Shown piece by piece: positions 26,163-35,732 of a stretch of 64,000 bases of DNA. Position 1 is the first letter of the stretch; each line of letters opens with the position of its first letter. Source of the stretch: Niastella populi (GTDB taxonomy: Bacteria; Bacteroidota; Bacteroidia; Chitinophagales; Chitinophagaceae); contig NZ_LWBP01000185.1 of NCBI RefSeq assembly GCF_002078015.1, positions 1 to 64,000 of the forward strand. The letters run 5' to 3'. The notes under the pieces are model-generated. The model searched no databases. It was not told the origin of the DNA and worked only from the letters and a program-made list of their open reading frames with translations. The translations under genes and the position numbers were made by a program.

Positions 26163-28610
26163 CTAGAATTTATAGGTGAAGGTCATTCTCATGTTACGGC
26201 GGGCTTCTACTATATACGTATAGAAACTGGTATTAGCCGAAGAAGCAGCAAGCGTAGCTGCTGTCAATAATTTCCGGTTATCGAGCAGGTTGTTCACCAG
26301 CATCGAAATGCTGAACCTGCTTCTTTGGTAAGAAACACCACCATCGGCACGGAAATAATTGGGCATGTTTGCTGTTTGGGTGGTTCCCACATAACGCTCG
26401 GCAAGCCATTGAACACCGCCATTTAAGCCAAAACCTTTGAGGGCGCCAGCGCCGAAACGGTAGGTAAGCCAGCCGTTGGTAATATGGGCATTTGTATTCG
26501 GTGTAACGTTACCAACTGTTTTGGTTGGCTGGTCTGGTGATTCTTTAGTGATCTTTGAATCGGTATATGCGTAGTTCAGGATCAGGTTCAGGCCTTTTAC
26601 CACTTCACCATTCAGGTCAACTTCAACTCCTTTTGTACGGGTTTCGCCAAGCTGTACCTGGAAGGTAGTGGTGCCGTTCACGTGAGTGGGATCGGTATCG
26701 GGGGTAAGTGAGTTTACCCGGTCGATCTGGTAAACGCTCACACCGCTTGCCCAACGGCCGCCGAACCATTCTTTCTTCACACCGAACTCGATGTCGTTTC
26801 CTTTGATTGGTTTGAACGCATTGCCGAAGAAGTCGGTACCGGATACTGGCACAAACGACTGGTCGTACAACGCATATACTGAAGTTTGTTTATCGATCGA
26901 GTAGCTGATACCGGCGCGGGGCGACCATACCTGGTTTTTTATATCGGCAGCGTTTGTTTTACCAACGGTTTCGGCATAAGTGAAACGCAGGCCAAGCGAC
27001 ACACGTAATTTGCTGTCGAAGAAGCCCAGTTCATCCTGAACATAGGCAGAGCCGTAATTGGTATACGTAGCATATGCGGTAGAACCGGCGTGGGTGCGAA
27101 TGTTTTTAGAACGGTCGAACACGGGGATAGAATCCACGGGTAGCCCGTAAATGGGATCATAGATGTTAAATACTCTTCCACCGGCAAAACGAACGTTGGG
27201 ATTACCTGAGCGGAAATCGCCCCAGAACTTTTTGTTACCGAAGTCACCGCCGGCGAGAATACGGTGGCGGATGCTGCCGGTATACTCTTCGCCGCTGAAC
27301 GAGAACTGGGCAAAGCGGTTTTCGCCGGCTTCGTCACCGATATTGTAATAACGGGTCATGTTACCTGCTGAGTCGAGGGTAGAAGGCCACATACTGCCCG
27401 ATAACATAGCGAAGTTGAAATAAGCAACCTGCGCATGTGCCTTCCAGCGGTCATTGATCTGGTGATCGAGGTATACGTATACGCTATGGTCCCTGATCTT
27501 ATTGGGCGGTAAAGAAGGATCGGCATAAAAGAAATCGTTCTTTACGTTTTCATCGGCCAGTTTTACCTTGCTGAACATGTAGTTGCCGTTGGCGAGGTAT
27601 TTTATCGATTGGTAGCTATATTCAAAAGTAACCGAAGTTTTGTCGTCGATCTGGTATTTTATTACCGGCGCAATCACTACGCGGTTATTGAAGTTGAATT
27701 TGGTGTGATAGTCTTTTTGCTGACCTGCCAGGTTAAGGCGGTACAACAAACGGCCATCTTTGGTGAGTTTGCCATCGAGGTCAACGGCAGCGCGGTAAGT
27801 GCTGAAACTTCCGGCGCTCAGGCTCACCGACTGGTGGTTGCGGCCGGTAGGCTTTTTGGTTACTACGTTATAAAAACCGCCGGGCTCACCGGCAGCCAGC
27901 ATAAAACCGGCCGGACCTTTTACGAATTCAATGTTTTCGATCATGGAGGCGTCTTCAGCAGTAGGTCCCCAACTGGCTTCAATGTTCATTCCATTGCGGA
28001 AAGCGGGGATCTTCGAGCCGCGCATGCGAATGTTGGCATACTGGTTATCCCAGTGACCCATGCGCGATACGCCGCTTACATTGCGGGTAATACCGTCAAC
28101 GATATCGAATGTTTGCTGATCGGCGAGGGTGCGTTTGCTGATCACCTGTATATTTTGCGGCGTTTCGAGTATGGTACCCGGTAACCGGAGTGATGAAGAG
28201 CCACGGTCAACTTTATAGCGGCCGCTGGAGTTTACGATCACTTCATCCATTTGGGCATCGGATAATTCCAGTTTGAAAGAAATATTCTGTTTGCCATTTT
28301 CTGACACAGTTATTGTTGTGTCGATCGTTTTATATCCTTTTACTGATATGTCGACATGATAGGTGCCGGCAGGCAGGTTTTTGAAAATGTAAAAACCTGT
28401 TTCAGAAGTAAGGGTTAGTTTTTCTAGGGTACCGGTAATTTTTACAGCTACTGCTTCCGCTGGTTCATCATCTACCGTAAAGACCTGACCCGAGATAACG
28501 CCTTTCGACGTGTTTACCTGGGCTGAAAGGTTCATGGAAAGAAAGAGACACAAAAAAACACTGAATACAGCGGCGAACGGGATACTGTATTGCTTTTGAA
28601 AACGCGTCAT
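26163..28610 (-). CDS. TonB-dependent siderophore receptor-type protein
   Basis: This 815-residue protein has a signal peptide (cleavage near LSAQ), a CarboxypepD-regulatory-like domain (about 35-120), a plug (about 140-250, DRGSSSLRLPGTILETPQNIQVISKRTLADQQ and GPAGFMLAAGEPGGFYNVVTKKP) and a barrel ending in MRMTFTYKF. The plug signature (TPQNIQVI, GPAGF, GEPGG) is that of the FhuA/FoxA-type TonB siderophore receptors rather than SusC. It should import ferric siderophores across the outer membrane. PepSY-TM follows in the same operon. No Fur box could be identified with confidence. Confidence 0.92.
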   Translation of the reverse strand: MTRFQKQYSIPFAAVFSVFLCLFLSMNLSAQVNTSKGVISGQVFTVDDEPAEAVAVKITGTLEKLTLTSETGFYIFKNLPAGTYHVDISVKGYKTIDTTITVSENGKQNISFKLELSDAQMDEVIVNSSGRYKVDRGSSSLRLPGTILETPQNIQVISKRTLADQQTFDIVDGITRNVSGVSRMGHWDNQYANIRMRGSKIPAFRNGMNIEASWGPTAEDASMIENIEFVKGPAGFMLAAGEPGGFYNVVTKKPTGRNHQSVSLSAGSFSTYRAAVDLDGKLTKDGRLLYRLNLAGQQKDYHTKFNFNNRVVIAPVIKYQIDDKTSVTFEYSYQSIKYLANGNYMFSKVKLADENVKNDFFYADPSLPPNKIRDHSVYVYLDHQINDRWKAHAQVAYFNFAMLSGSMWPSTLDSAGNMTRYYNIGDEAGENRFAQFSFSGEEYTGSIRHRILAGGDFGNKKFWGDFRSGNPNVRFAGGRVFNIYDPIYGLPVDSIPVFDRSKNIRTHAGSTAYATYTNYGSAYVQDELGFFDSKLRVSLGLRFTYAETVGKTNAADIKNQVWSPRAGISYSIDKQTSVYALYDQSFVPVSGTDFFGNAFKPIKGNDIEFGVKKEWFGGRWASGVSVYQIDRVNSLTPDTDPTHVNGTTTFQVQLGETRTKGVEVDLNGEVVKGLNLILNYAYTDSKITKESPDQPTKTVGNVTPNTNAHITNGWLTYRFGAGALKGFGLNGGVQWLAERYVGTTQTANMPNYFRADGGVSYQRSRFSISMLVNNLLDNRKLLTAATLAASSANTSFYTYIVEARRNMRMTFTYKF

Positions 28611-28684
28611 AGTGGTAATGAGTTGCTTGTGAATGATTTTTAACAGTTGAAACTAAATGTGCCTAAGCGTTTTGGTTTCGCCGG

Positions 28685-28692
28685 CAAAACTA
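28685..28692 (-). promoter_or_regulatory. Candidate -7 promoter element (TAGTTTTG) for the siderophore receptor
   Basis: The minus strand reads TAGTTTTG, an exact match to the Bacteroidota -7 consensus TAnnTTTG, about 75 nt before the start codon of the receptor gene. A matching TTG at the usual -33 distance was not found, so this is weak. Confidence 0.3.
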
Positions 28693-28850
28693 ATTTGAAG
28701 AATAACTGTATTATTTACGCTTTCGGGAAATGCGTTTATGTAATACGGAAAATTTACTCAGCTGATTGGGGAGTTTAGCTGGTTTAGCAGGTTGTAACGC
28801 CTGTTAGCCGGCTGGGCAGGGCCTTCGCTGAAGCCAAAGACCGTACTCAA

Positions 28851-29078
28851 ATGGAAAAGGATGTACTTTCATTTATTGCCGATAACGAGCTGGATGATCT
28901 CAACCGGTTACGCATGCACTACCTTTTCCTGAATTATATTTATTATCTCGATAAAAAAGAAGACCGCCTGGCAGGATTGCAAAAATTGGAAGAGGCTGAT
29001 AAAAAATTGCCATCTTACATGTATTCAAAGCTGAATATCGATAAGGCGGGCATATCCGAGGGGTTTAAGAAGCAGTAA
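28851..29078 (+). CDS. Small hypothetical helical protein
   Basis: This is 75 residues from ATG, with a charged, helical composition (LDDLNRLRMHYLFLNYIYYLDKKEDRLAGLQKLEEADKKLPSYM) and no signal peptide. It resembles a TPR-type helix pair. The same frame remains open for 21 further codons upstream to a TAG at 28785, but no ATG, GTG or TTG start lies in that stretch, so either the short form is real or it is a remnant of a longer gene. I recognise no family. It is followed by a DUF3592-like gene 82 nt downstream. Confidence 0.45.
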   Translation: MEKDVLSFIADNELDDLNRLRMHYLFLNYIYYLDKKEDRLAGLQKLEEADKKLPSYMYSKLNIDKAGISEGFKKQ

Positions 29079-29160
29079 TGTTTTCCTTGTAATAAAAAAT
29101 AAGGGAATAATAATAAATCAACCCACCCCTACGTTCTTCCCATCTTAACCGACCCTATCA

Positions 29161-29652
29161 ATGAAAAACAAAATCTCCGCTGTAATAGCGATCCTCGTCT
29201 GTGTTTTCCTGTCAAAAGGCTGTTTCTCAGATTATATGAAAGGTGGCGACAAAGACGCCATCGCCCGGTATGAATCTATGCTGGCCGACAAATCAAAAGT
29301 TACCGCCCAGCTTCAGGATGAGTACAAAGAAGTTACCATAAAGATCATGAAAGTTCCTGTAAAGACCTATGAGTTTAAATACGACTACCAGGTCGATGGC
29401 AGATCTTATACCGGTGAGCACACCTTTTCCCAGTTGCCAACCACGCAAAACCTCGAAGTGTATTACCTGAAAGGCAATCCCTCCGTTAGCTGTGTAAATC
29501 CTGCAAGTAAATTAACGGCCGAAAAAGAAAAGAACAGTTCTAAAAGCGGATTATACTGGGGCATTGGCTGGGCCATTCTCGGTTTATTGATCCTGATTGG
29601 CTTCATCAGCGAATTAAGGGAGAAAAAAGCTGGCGTTCCCCAGGTTGCCTGA
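29161..29652 (+). CDS. DUF3592-like membrane protein
   Basis: This 163-residue protein has an N-terminal hydrophobic segment (about 7-22, VIAILVCVFLSKGC), an extracytoplasmic domain (about 30-120) and one C-terminal TM helix (about 130-150, GLYWGIGWAILGLLILIGF) with a short charged tail. The segment YEFKYDYQVDGRSYTGEH, followed by LEVYYLKGNPSVSCVNP, is the pattern of DUF3592 domains. The Cys22 context (LSKGC) is not a good lipobox. The function is unknown. It ends 6 nt before the convergent SBF-type gene. Confidence 0.65.
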   Translation: MKNKISAVIAILVCVFLSKGCFSDYMKGGDKDAIARYESMLADKSKVTAQLQDEYKEVTIKIMKVPVKTYEFKYDYQVDGRSYTGEHTFSQLPTTQNLEVYYLKGNPSVSCVNPASKLTAEKEKNSSKSGLYWGIGWAILGLLILIGFISELREKKAGVPQVA

Positions 29653-29658
29653 TATTAT

Positions 29659-30663
29659 TTACGATCCCGTTTTATATTTACGTGCCATGCCTTGCGCTAT
29701 AATGCTTACCGCAATCAGCTGCAAGGCATGGTACAACATTATAGGCAGTAACAATATACCCATGAGCGGACTGCCCATAAAGATCACCTTTGCCATTACC
29801 GTTCCATGGATCAATGATTTCTTTGAGCCGCAGAACGTAGCCGTAATGGCGTCTTCCCGGTTGAAATGTAATAACCTCGCAATACTTCCAATAAGAAAAT
29901 AGGCAACGAAGAACAAACCCAGCAAACAGGCGCCCAGTAAGAATAACTCCGTTATATCAAGTGTGCTGAACATGTGCTGATCGAACGAATCGCTGAATGC
30001 CGTGTATACGATAGCGAGTATGGTCAGTTGATCGAAGTATTTTAATTGTTTGTTGTACTTCTCCGCAAGCTTACCCAAACGGGTAGGGTTCAGTAACAAC
30101 CCCACCACTACCGGTAATAAGATCTGAAAGAGTAATTTCTTAACTACATCGCTCATGTCGATATGGTCGTGATCGCCGCCGGTTGCCAGTGCCATCCATG
30201 CGGGCGTTATGAAAATACCCATCAGGCTCGAAATGCTGGCATTGAAAATAGCGCCGGGGATATTGCCATGTGCAATGGATACCATCACTACCGACGAAGA
30301 AACAGTTGAAGGCAACGCTGCAAGGAAAAAACTGCCTAACCATAATACCTGCGTTTCCCCGCTGTTAAGCAATGGTTTCAATACCAGTAGCAACAATGGG
30401 AACAGGATAAAAGTGCCCGCCTGCACCAGTATGTGCAAACGCCAGTTGCTTAAACCTGCTACCAGCTTATTTCTGTTCAGCTTCAATCCATAAAAAAAGA
30501 AGATGAGCGAAACGCCGATGTTGGCCAGCCACGATATGGAAAAGGGCCCTTCGGCAATACCCGGACCGGGATACTGCGATGCAAGAATAATTACCCCAAT
30601 AATGGAGAGAATGAACCAGTCGAACCCCAACCTGCCTGACAATTGTGCTATTTTGTTTGCCAT
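29659..30663 (-). CDS. SBF-like transporter (bile acid:sodium symporter superfamily)
   Basis: This 334-residue integral membrane protein has about ten hydrophobic helices. The opening (LGFDWFILSIIGVIILASQYPG), the loop NIGVSLIFFFYGLKLN and the later segment LPSTVSSSVVMVSIAHGN match the SBF-like/DUF4137 branch of the bile acid:sodium symporter (CPA/BART) superfamily, related to yeast Rch1. The substrate cannot be deduced. It lies 26 nt downstream of the second LytS-type kinase on the same strand, so it may be co-transcribed with the kinases. Confidence 0.88.
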   Translation of the reverse strand: MANKIAQLSGRLGFDWFILSIIGVIILASQYPGPGIAEGPFSISWLANIGVSLIFFFYGLKLNRNKLVAGLSNWRLHILVQAGTFILFPLLLLVLKPLLNSGETQVLWLGSFFLAALPSTVSSSVVMVSIAHGNIPGAIFNASISSLMGIFITPAWMALATGGDHDHIDMSDVVKKLLFQILLPVVVGLLLNPTRLGKLAEKYNKQLKYFDQLTILAIVYTAFSDSFDQHMFSTLDITELFLLGACLLGLFFVAYFLIGSIARLLHFNREDAITATFCGSKKSLIHGTVMAKVIFMGSPLMGILLLPIMLYHALQLIAVSIIAQGMARKYKTGS

Positions 30664-30689
30664 ACAGGCTGCAAGATACTGATCCCTGT

Positions 30690-31760
30690 TTATTTGGTTA
30701 ATCCCAGCGTTCTTTCGTCGGCTAGTTGCGGCGGCAGCAGGGGAAGTGTTACCATAAAACTGCTTTCATCCTGTATAATGGCAAAACCATCCTGTTGCAG
30801 CAGCTCATATTTCATGCGAATATTGCGCAGCCCGATCCTGGTGCCGGGTACTTTTACGGTGCGGCGTTGCAGATTATTCCGTACTACCAGTTGTAGGTCA
30901 TCGCGGGTGTAGATCTCTATTTCAAGGGGCATTGAGCGGGCAAGGATATTATGTTTTACGGCATTTTCAATAAGCAGTTGCAACGTAAGGGATGGCAAAA
31001 GGAACGCATCATACCGCGGAACTGTGGTTACCCGCAGTTTGATGGCTTCGCCGTAACGCGTTTGCAGCAGGCGGAAGTAGGAGTGTACAAAACGGATCTC
31101 GTTGGCTACGGTGCTAAGCCCTTCTTCATTGTTCTTCAGCAGGTACCTGTAAACTTTGCTCAGTTCGTTCAGGAACAGATCGGCTGTGTCTTTGTCTTCA
31201 CGAATTAGCGACGAAAGTGTATTGAAGCAATTGAAAAGGAAATGCGGGTTCACCTGGTTTTTGAGCGAGTCGAATTCTTCGCGGAACGACAGCTGCCGCA
31301 GCATTTCTTTTTCTTCCTCCACTTCCTTGTATTTGGTAATGGCATAATCGGCGTCGTACAGCATTTCAAAAACGATATTCACGCAAAGCGATAACACCGC
31401 TCCCTGCCATACGTCGGAAAGATTGAATGAATACCCTTCAATATGAAGCAGGCTGTAAATGGTAATGATCACCAGCACCGTGCTCACCATCGACATACAA
31501 CAGATCAGCATTTTGTAGCGCAGCCTTTTTAATGTCTGGTTCAGCTCGGGATATTTTTTTTCCGCTTTTGCCGAAACGGAGATGCGCGCGTACCAGGCAA
31601 AAAATCCCAGCAAAAAAATGAGGGGAAACGAAATGGCCCAGATCTGCCATTCCCACCACAACCGTTCTTTGTACAGGATCTGGTTCACCGCAATATCAAT
31701 GATGGGCATGGAGAACAGAAACGAATACACCTTTAGTTTGGGGATAGCCCGTAATCTCAT
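30690..31760 (-). CDS. LytS-type sensor histidine kinase, second of a pair
   Basis: I start at the ATG (31758-31760) that overlaps the TGA of the upstream kinase as ATGA, a sign of translational coupling; a longer form from 31781 is possible. Four TM helices come first (up to about residue 130), then a coiled-coil-like segment and the His_kinase domain with NPHFLFNCFNTL (phosphoacceptor His). A HATPase follows, with an intact N box (LLIENAVKHN) and G box (GTRIGLRNI). It probably senses an envelope signal and phosphorylates a LytTR-type regulator, but none is encoded nearby. Confidence 0.88.
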   Translation of the reverse strand: MRLRAIPKLKVYSFLFSMPIIDIAVNQILYKERLWWEWQIWAISFPLIFLLGFFAWYARISVSAKAEKKYPELNQTLKRLRYKMLICCMSMVSTVLVIITIYSLLHIEGYSFNLSDVWQGAVLSLCVNIVFEMLYDADYAITKYKEVEEEKEMLRQLSFREEFDSLKNQVNPHFLFNCFNTLSSLIREDKDTADLFLNELSKVYRYLLKNNEEGLSTVANEIRFVHSYFRLLQTRYGEAIKLRVTTVPRYDAFLLPSLTLQLLIENAVKHNILARSMPLEIEIYTRDDLQLVVRNNLQRRTVKVPGTRIGLRNIRMKYELLQQDGFAIIQDESSFMVTLPLLPPQLADERTLGLTK

Positions 31761-32815
31761 GCGCAGCCTCCCGTTTTGCATGTAAACAAAGGAAGATAGA
31801 TTACGCGTTCGGTATGGCTGTCTTCTATTACGATGCGCGACTGATGCAGCAGGGAATAGCGGGTTACCAGGTTATCGATCCCCGATTCTATATCGGTTTT
31901 CTGACTGATCAGTTTCGGTTGTACATTATTGCACACTACGATGCCATCTGCCGATTTTGCGATCTGGATGTGCAACGGCTGGTCTTTGGTCATTACATTC
32001 TGGGTAAAGGCATTTTCGATAATGGTTTGCAGCGTAAGCGGCGGCAGCCATTTGTCGTAATCTGCCGGACTGATATTGATCGTGATCTGCAAACCATCGC
32101 CGTACCTTGTTTTCAACAGGTAGTAATAGGAGCGAACGAAATTCAGTTCCGTGATAAGCATTACCAGTTCGTCATCGTCATTGCGCAGCATGTACCGGTA
32201 TACTTTGCTCATTTCATCGAGGAACTTTTCAGCTTTTTCTTCATCTTCATGTATAAGGCTGCTGAGCGAGTTCAGGCTGTTGAACAGGAAGTGTGGGTTC
32301 ACCTGGCTTTTCAGGCCCTGTAACCGGCTCTGGCGGTTGGCCCTGCTCAACTGTTCACTCTCTTTCATTTTATTCTTCCAGATCTCATACCGGGCTATAC
32401 CTTCCAGCAGGAAGGTGATAAAGATGGCGCTGATGCCGGTACCCAGCAGGCTCCATACAAAGGCCGTATTGTTGAAGGTGTATTGAAAAAAGGGAATGTA
32501 TTTATAGCCATGGAACAACAGCTCGAGGAAGAGAACGATTATGATAAGGAACAGAAATACCATTACCAGTAATCGAAGGCCGATCCCTTCTTCGCCTGTA
32601 AAAAAGCGTTTTAAGAAAACGCCAACGGCGCTGCAGGTGGTAAAACCGGTTGCATAAATAAGGGCGGCGGCAGCTGTTGCTGTAAGAAATACCCTGTAAT
32701 CGGTAAAGTAAAGAGCGCCCAGCATAAGGCTGTTGACGCCGATGGTAAAAGGGCCAACAAAAAACGACATCACCAGGTAATCCCTGCCACTATATTGAGG
32801 TAGTTTCCATTTCAT
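31757..32815 (-). CDS. LytS-type sensor histidine kinase homologue with altered ATP-binding boxes
   Basis: This 352-residue membrane protein has four TM helices in the first 140 residues, a linker with MKESEQLSRANRQSRLQGLKSQ, and the His_kinase motif NPHFLFNSLNSLSSL. The HATPase region is degenerate compared with its partner: the N box reads IIENAFTQN (usual KHx replaced by TQ) and the glycine box is reduced to SGIDNL. It may be a pseudokinase that dimerises with the neighbour. The stop codon overlaps the next gene's start. A response regulator is not found in this neighbourhood. Confidence 0.85.
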   Translation of the reverse strand: MKWKLPQYSGRDYLVMSFFVGPFTIGVNSLMLGALYFTDYRVFLTATAAAALIYATGFTTCSAVGVFLKRFFTGEEGIGLRLLVMVFLFLIIIVLFLELLFHGYKYIPFFQYTFNNTAFVWSLLGTGISAIFITFLLEGIARYEIWKNKMKESEQLSRANRQSRLQGLKSQVNPHFLFNSLNSLSSLIHEDEEKAEKFLDEMSKVYRYMLRNDDDELVMLITELNFVRSYYYLLKTRYGDGLQITINISPADYDKWLPPLTLQTIIENAFTQNVMTKDQPLHIQIAKSADGIVVCNNVQPKLISQKTDIESGIDNLVTRYSLLHQSRIVIEDSHTERVIYLPLFTCKTGGCA

Positions 32816-32972
32816 GCTTTCCGCTCGTGATACAAGTTACTTCCAAATACCTGTTGTTGCGTAGCGGGAAGTCTGGTTGCGGTTTTGGCTGTATGAATTG
32901 TTTAAAACCAGGGGTGAGTTGTGTGCGTAAACAGGCTGCGGAATGGCTTTTTCCGCCGGGCCTTAAAACAAC

Positions 32973-33004
32973 AAAACCCATCCCCCGCAGGGGAATGGGT
33001 TTTT
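32973..33004 (-). terminator. Terminator after cluster 3
   Basis: AAAACCCAT plus a C-run pairs with a G-run plus ATGGGTTTT around a three-base loop. On the minus strand it follows the DUF4302 gene by about 20 nt, with a T-rich tail. The + strand also has T after it, so it may act both ways. Confidence 0.75.
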
Positions 33005-33022
33005 GAAACAGGACAATGCCGT

Positions 33023-34339
33023 TTATTTTCTTAGCGTGCCGTAAAAGAACGACGTGTTATCTGACACCCGGTATAAACCGCCCAGGTTGGTTACGCCCGG
33101 GTTGGTGCTTTGAACGTAGTCGACTTTGAATGGCCCACCGGTTGCAAAGTAATTCTGAATATCTATCAGTTGGGCAGTGCGGGCCGTCCAGTTACCATCG
33201 TATGTTGGGTTGCTCAAAGTAATAATGCCGTTGTTATAAACGTACTGGAAGGTGGCGTTGGCAATAAAGGTCGAAGTGCCATTATTGTTGCGGGTGATCA
33301 CCGTGGCTGTTGTCGAATTGGTAAGTACGAACCTTACGTCAACCAGCGTTCGTTTGGGGCTCATGGCCGCAAATTTTGCCACACAGCCGTTGTAAGCGGT
33401 ATTGAAGCCCGAGGTTACGCCTGCCGGCAGGTTGCTGCCTATATAAAGCTCCCTGTAAGTGCCATTGTAAGCGAACAGCAAAGGCATGGGAAGAACGGGG
33501 ATGGCATTTTGCTTTAATGTATATTTCGTGCCATCGGCAGCATATAATACGAATTCGCCATTTTCAATTTTTCCTCTGATGAAAACAACGCCGTTAACAG
33601 TAAAGCCATCATCGAACAGGATGCCATCGTCTACATAACTGTATTTGGCAGTGGTCTGAGTTACATTCCCATTGTCATTGAGGTACTGGAATTTGGCCGT
33701 TTTACCGCTTTTGTCGAGCACGAACTCTATCTGGTTGGTGATGCCATTTATGTTGAAATAGTTGTTCTGTTTGGTTACAAAGAAACTGGTAATGTCGTCT
33801 ATGTTGGCTTTGAACGCACTGCTGAGGTAGCGGGTCTTTTGCACGGCTGTTGCTTTTACAAGAATAAGATCGTTCTTATACTTGAAGCCTTTCATTACAA
33901 TGGTATCGCCGTTCATGCGTATAAACTCAAATTCCACATCGCTTTTCATGCCTGAGCCCGCCACGCCGCCATAAACAGAAGGCACAGGGTCTTGCAACAT
34001 GGTAATGTAATTATACGTATCAAAAATGAGCGTGGCGTTCATTACCCATTTTATACGAAAGGTGGAAGTGTTGGCATTCGTGGCCGATTCATCATTCAGA
34101 TCGGCTACCATTACTAATGATTGTGATGGTTCGAAATCCATATAGAAGCCATAGCCGCCGCTGCCTGTGGTGGAAAGGAAGGCTGTCCAGCCGTGCTCAC
34201 TGCCAACCAGCGCCGTTTTGAGCTCATCGATGCGGGCCGACATCCTTTCTTCAGGTGTTTCGTCAAAGATCTTTGCCGTGTCTTTTTTGCAGGCGGTGAA
34301 CAGAATTGCTGCGGAAAGTATATATAGCAGTTTTTTCAT
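33023..34339 (-). CDS. DUF4302-type lipoprotein
   Basis: This 438-residue protein has lipobox LFTAC (Cys17) and then KKDTAKIFDETPEERMSARIDELKTALVGSEHGW, the usual start of DUF4302 lipoproteins. The rest is beta-rich with long antiparallel-strand patterns (YGFYMDFEPSQSLVMVADL, EFEFIRMNGDTIVMKGFKYKNDL). DUF4302 genes are found at SusCD loci with the zinc metallohydrolase lipoprotein, as here. The function is unknown; it is probably an outer-membrane accessory protein. It is the last gene of the cluster 3 operon, 11 nt after the metallohydrolase. Confidence 0.82.
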   Translation of the reverse strand: MKKLLYILSAAILFTACKKDTAKIFDETPEERMSARIDELKTALVGSEHGWTAFLSTTGSGGYGFYMDFEPSQSLVMVADLNDESATNANTSTFRIKWVMNATLIFDTYNYITMLQDPVPSVYGGVAGSGMKSDVEFEFIRMNGDTIVMKGFKYKNDLILVKATAVQKTRYLSSAFKANIDDITSFFVTKQNNYFNINGITNQIEFVLDKSGKTAKFQYLNDNGNVTQTTAKYSYVDDGILFDDGFTVNGVVFIRGKIENGEFVLYAADGTKYTLKQNAIPVLPMPLLFAYNGTYRELYIGSNLPAGVTSGFNTAYNGCVAKFAAMSPKRTLVDVRFVLTNSTTATVITRNNNGTSTFIANATFQYVYNNGIITLSNPTYDGNWTARTAQLIDIQNYFATGGPFKVDYVQSTNPGVTNLGGLYRVSDNTSFFYGTLRK

Positions 34340-34350
34340 GTTAGTTTGGT

Positions 34351-35730
34351 TTAAAATTTACCATAGAAGTAACTGGTGGGGTCGCTTTTTACATAGAAAC
34401 CGCCAAACTTCAAATAATAGTTGCCACCTTCGGTCACCGGCATCCAGTCGCCGGTGAAAGTATTACCGGTTAGGTAATTGATCAGCGGGGTAAAGCCGGC
34501 CAGTACCTGTGCGTTCCTGCCATTGGCATAGGGCGTTTCGGTACTTGGGTTATCGAAATAAGTGAACGTAATGTCGCCGCTGCTGTTGATGGTGAAATCG
34601 AAATCGTACCAGGCCACCAGGGCGGTGTTGCTGCTGTTCACATAATTCATTTGCAACTGTATTCTTGTTTTAGACAACCACACTACATTAAAGTAAACCG
34701 GCGTGCGGCCGCCATTGGTAAACAGCAGGGTTTTGCATTGATCCCAGATAGCTTTGAATTTTGCCGACTGGCCAAACTCTGCGTAGTGCGTGCCATCGGT
34801 AAAGTTGATCACCAGCGGGTTTGCCAGCATGCCGTTTTGCATGGCATAGGTAAAGCCCCGGGTTTTATCGTTGTACGTATCGCGTAATACTTTACCTACT
34901 TCATATTGCAACTGGCGAAAGTTGATGTTGAAGTACTGCCTGAAGTAATCAACTACAATGGCTTCCTTCTTTTTCAATTTAGCCTGTCCTGCTGTGCCGG
35001 CGCTTTTTGCATAGGTATCGAACCACAACTGGCCTTCAATAAGCAGGTGCGCTACCATTTCGGCAAAATCTTCGGTATATGCGCTTCTGGCATATCGTGA
35101 AACATAGCCCAGTTTTTTGGCCGTATCTTCCGTATTGGTGGTATTGGTCCAGTCTGCATAATAATCGCTTTTGGTTACCTCCTGATAATCGGGTGGAATG
35201 CTGATGATCTGGTTAAGGATGTGTGTAAACTCGTGGTGAATGGTACGCATTTTACGGCTTACCTGAGCCGGATCGTTGAAGTTAAGATCGTTGAGTTCAT
35301 AGAGTACCACGCGTCGGCCCCCATCGGCTGTACCCAGGGTTATAGAACCATTCGAGTTATAAGCAGGGGAGCCGTACAGCACGAATTGTTTCGGCGTATA
35401 GGTTTTAATAAATGTAGCGCCACCTACATTTTCATATGTTTTCAAAAAGATGTTGATGAGGGCCTCGGCAGTAGGTTTTACTTTTTCGAGCTTAACGGGC
35501 GATACATCCTTTGCCACATCCATCAAACTTCTTTCAAACCTGTATTGCAACTGAATGTTGTAAGGATCGGTGAGGTTGGCCGTTATCCATTTATCGAGGT
35601 CGTTCGCTGTTGGGTTGTCGATAATGTATTGCGACATATCGACATCGAGCTTGTCTGATTTGCTACACGACCAGGTGCTAACAAGCAGCAGGCCGCATAC
35701 GCTTATATTGAATATATTCTTTAGTGTCAT
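34351..35730 (-). CDS. Substrate import-associated zinc metallohydrolase lipoprotein
   Basis: This 459-residue protein has lipobox STWSC (Cys22). It carries an HExxH zinc motif, HEFTH (His166, Glu167, His170), and a downstream glutamate candidate in SAYTEDFAEMVAHLLI. This matches the family of putative zinc metallohydrolase lipoproteins encoded beside SusC/SusD, proposed to process the imported substrate at the cell surface. It starts 2 nt after the SusD stop. Whether it cleaves peptides is not known. Confidence 0.88.
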   Translation of the reverse strand: MTLKNIFNISVCGLLLVSTWSCSKSDKLDVDMSQYIIDNPTANDLDKWITANLTDPYNIQLQYRFERSLMDVAKDVSPVKLEKVKPTAEALINIFLKTYENVGGATFIKTYTPKQFVLYGSPAYNSNGSITLGTADGGRRVVLYELNDLNFNDPAQVSRKMRTIHHEFTHILNQIISIPPDYQEVTKSDYYADWTNTTNTEDTAKKLGYVSRYARSAYTEDFAEMVAHLLIEGQLWFDTYAKSAGTAGQAKLKKKEAIVVDYFRQYFNINFRQLQYEVGKVLRDTYNDKTRGFTYAMQNGMLANPLVINFTDGTHYAEFGQSAKFKAIWDQCKTLLFTNGGRTPVYFNVVWLSKTRIQLQMNYVNSSNTALVAWYDFDFTINSSGDITFTYFDNPSTETPYANGRNAQVLAGFTPLINYLTGNTFTGDWMPVTEGGNYYLKFGGFYVKSDPTSYFYGKF

Positions 35731-35732
35731 AA

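Noticed and set aside
27609-28184. 191-codon + strand frame inside the siderophore receptor gene
   Set aside because: Antisense shadow of a well-supported receptor; no start signal or domain.
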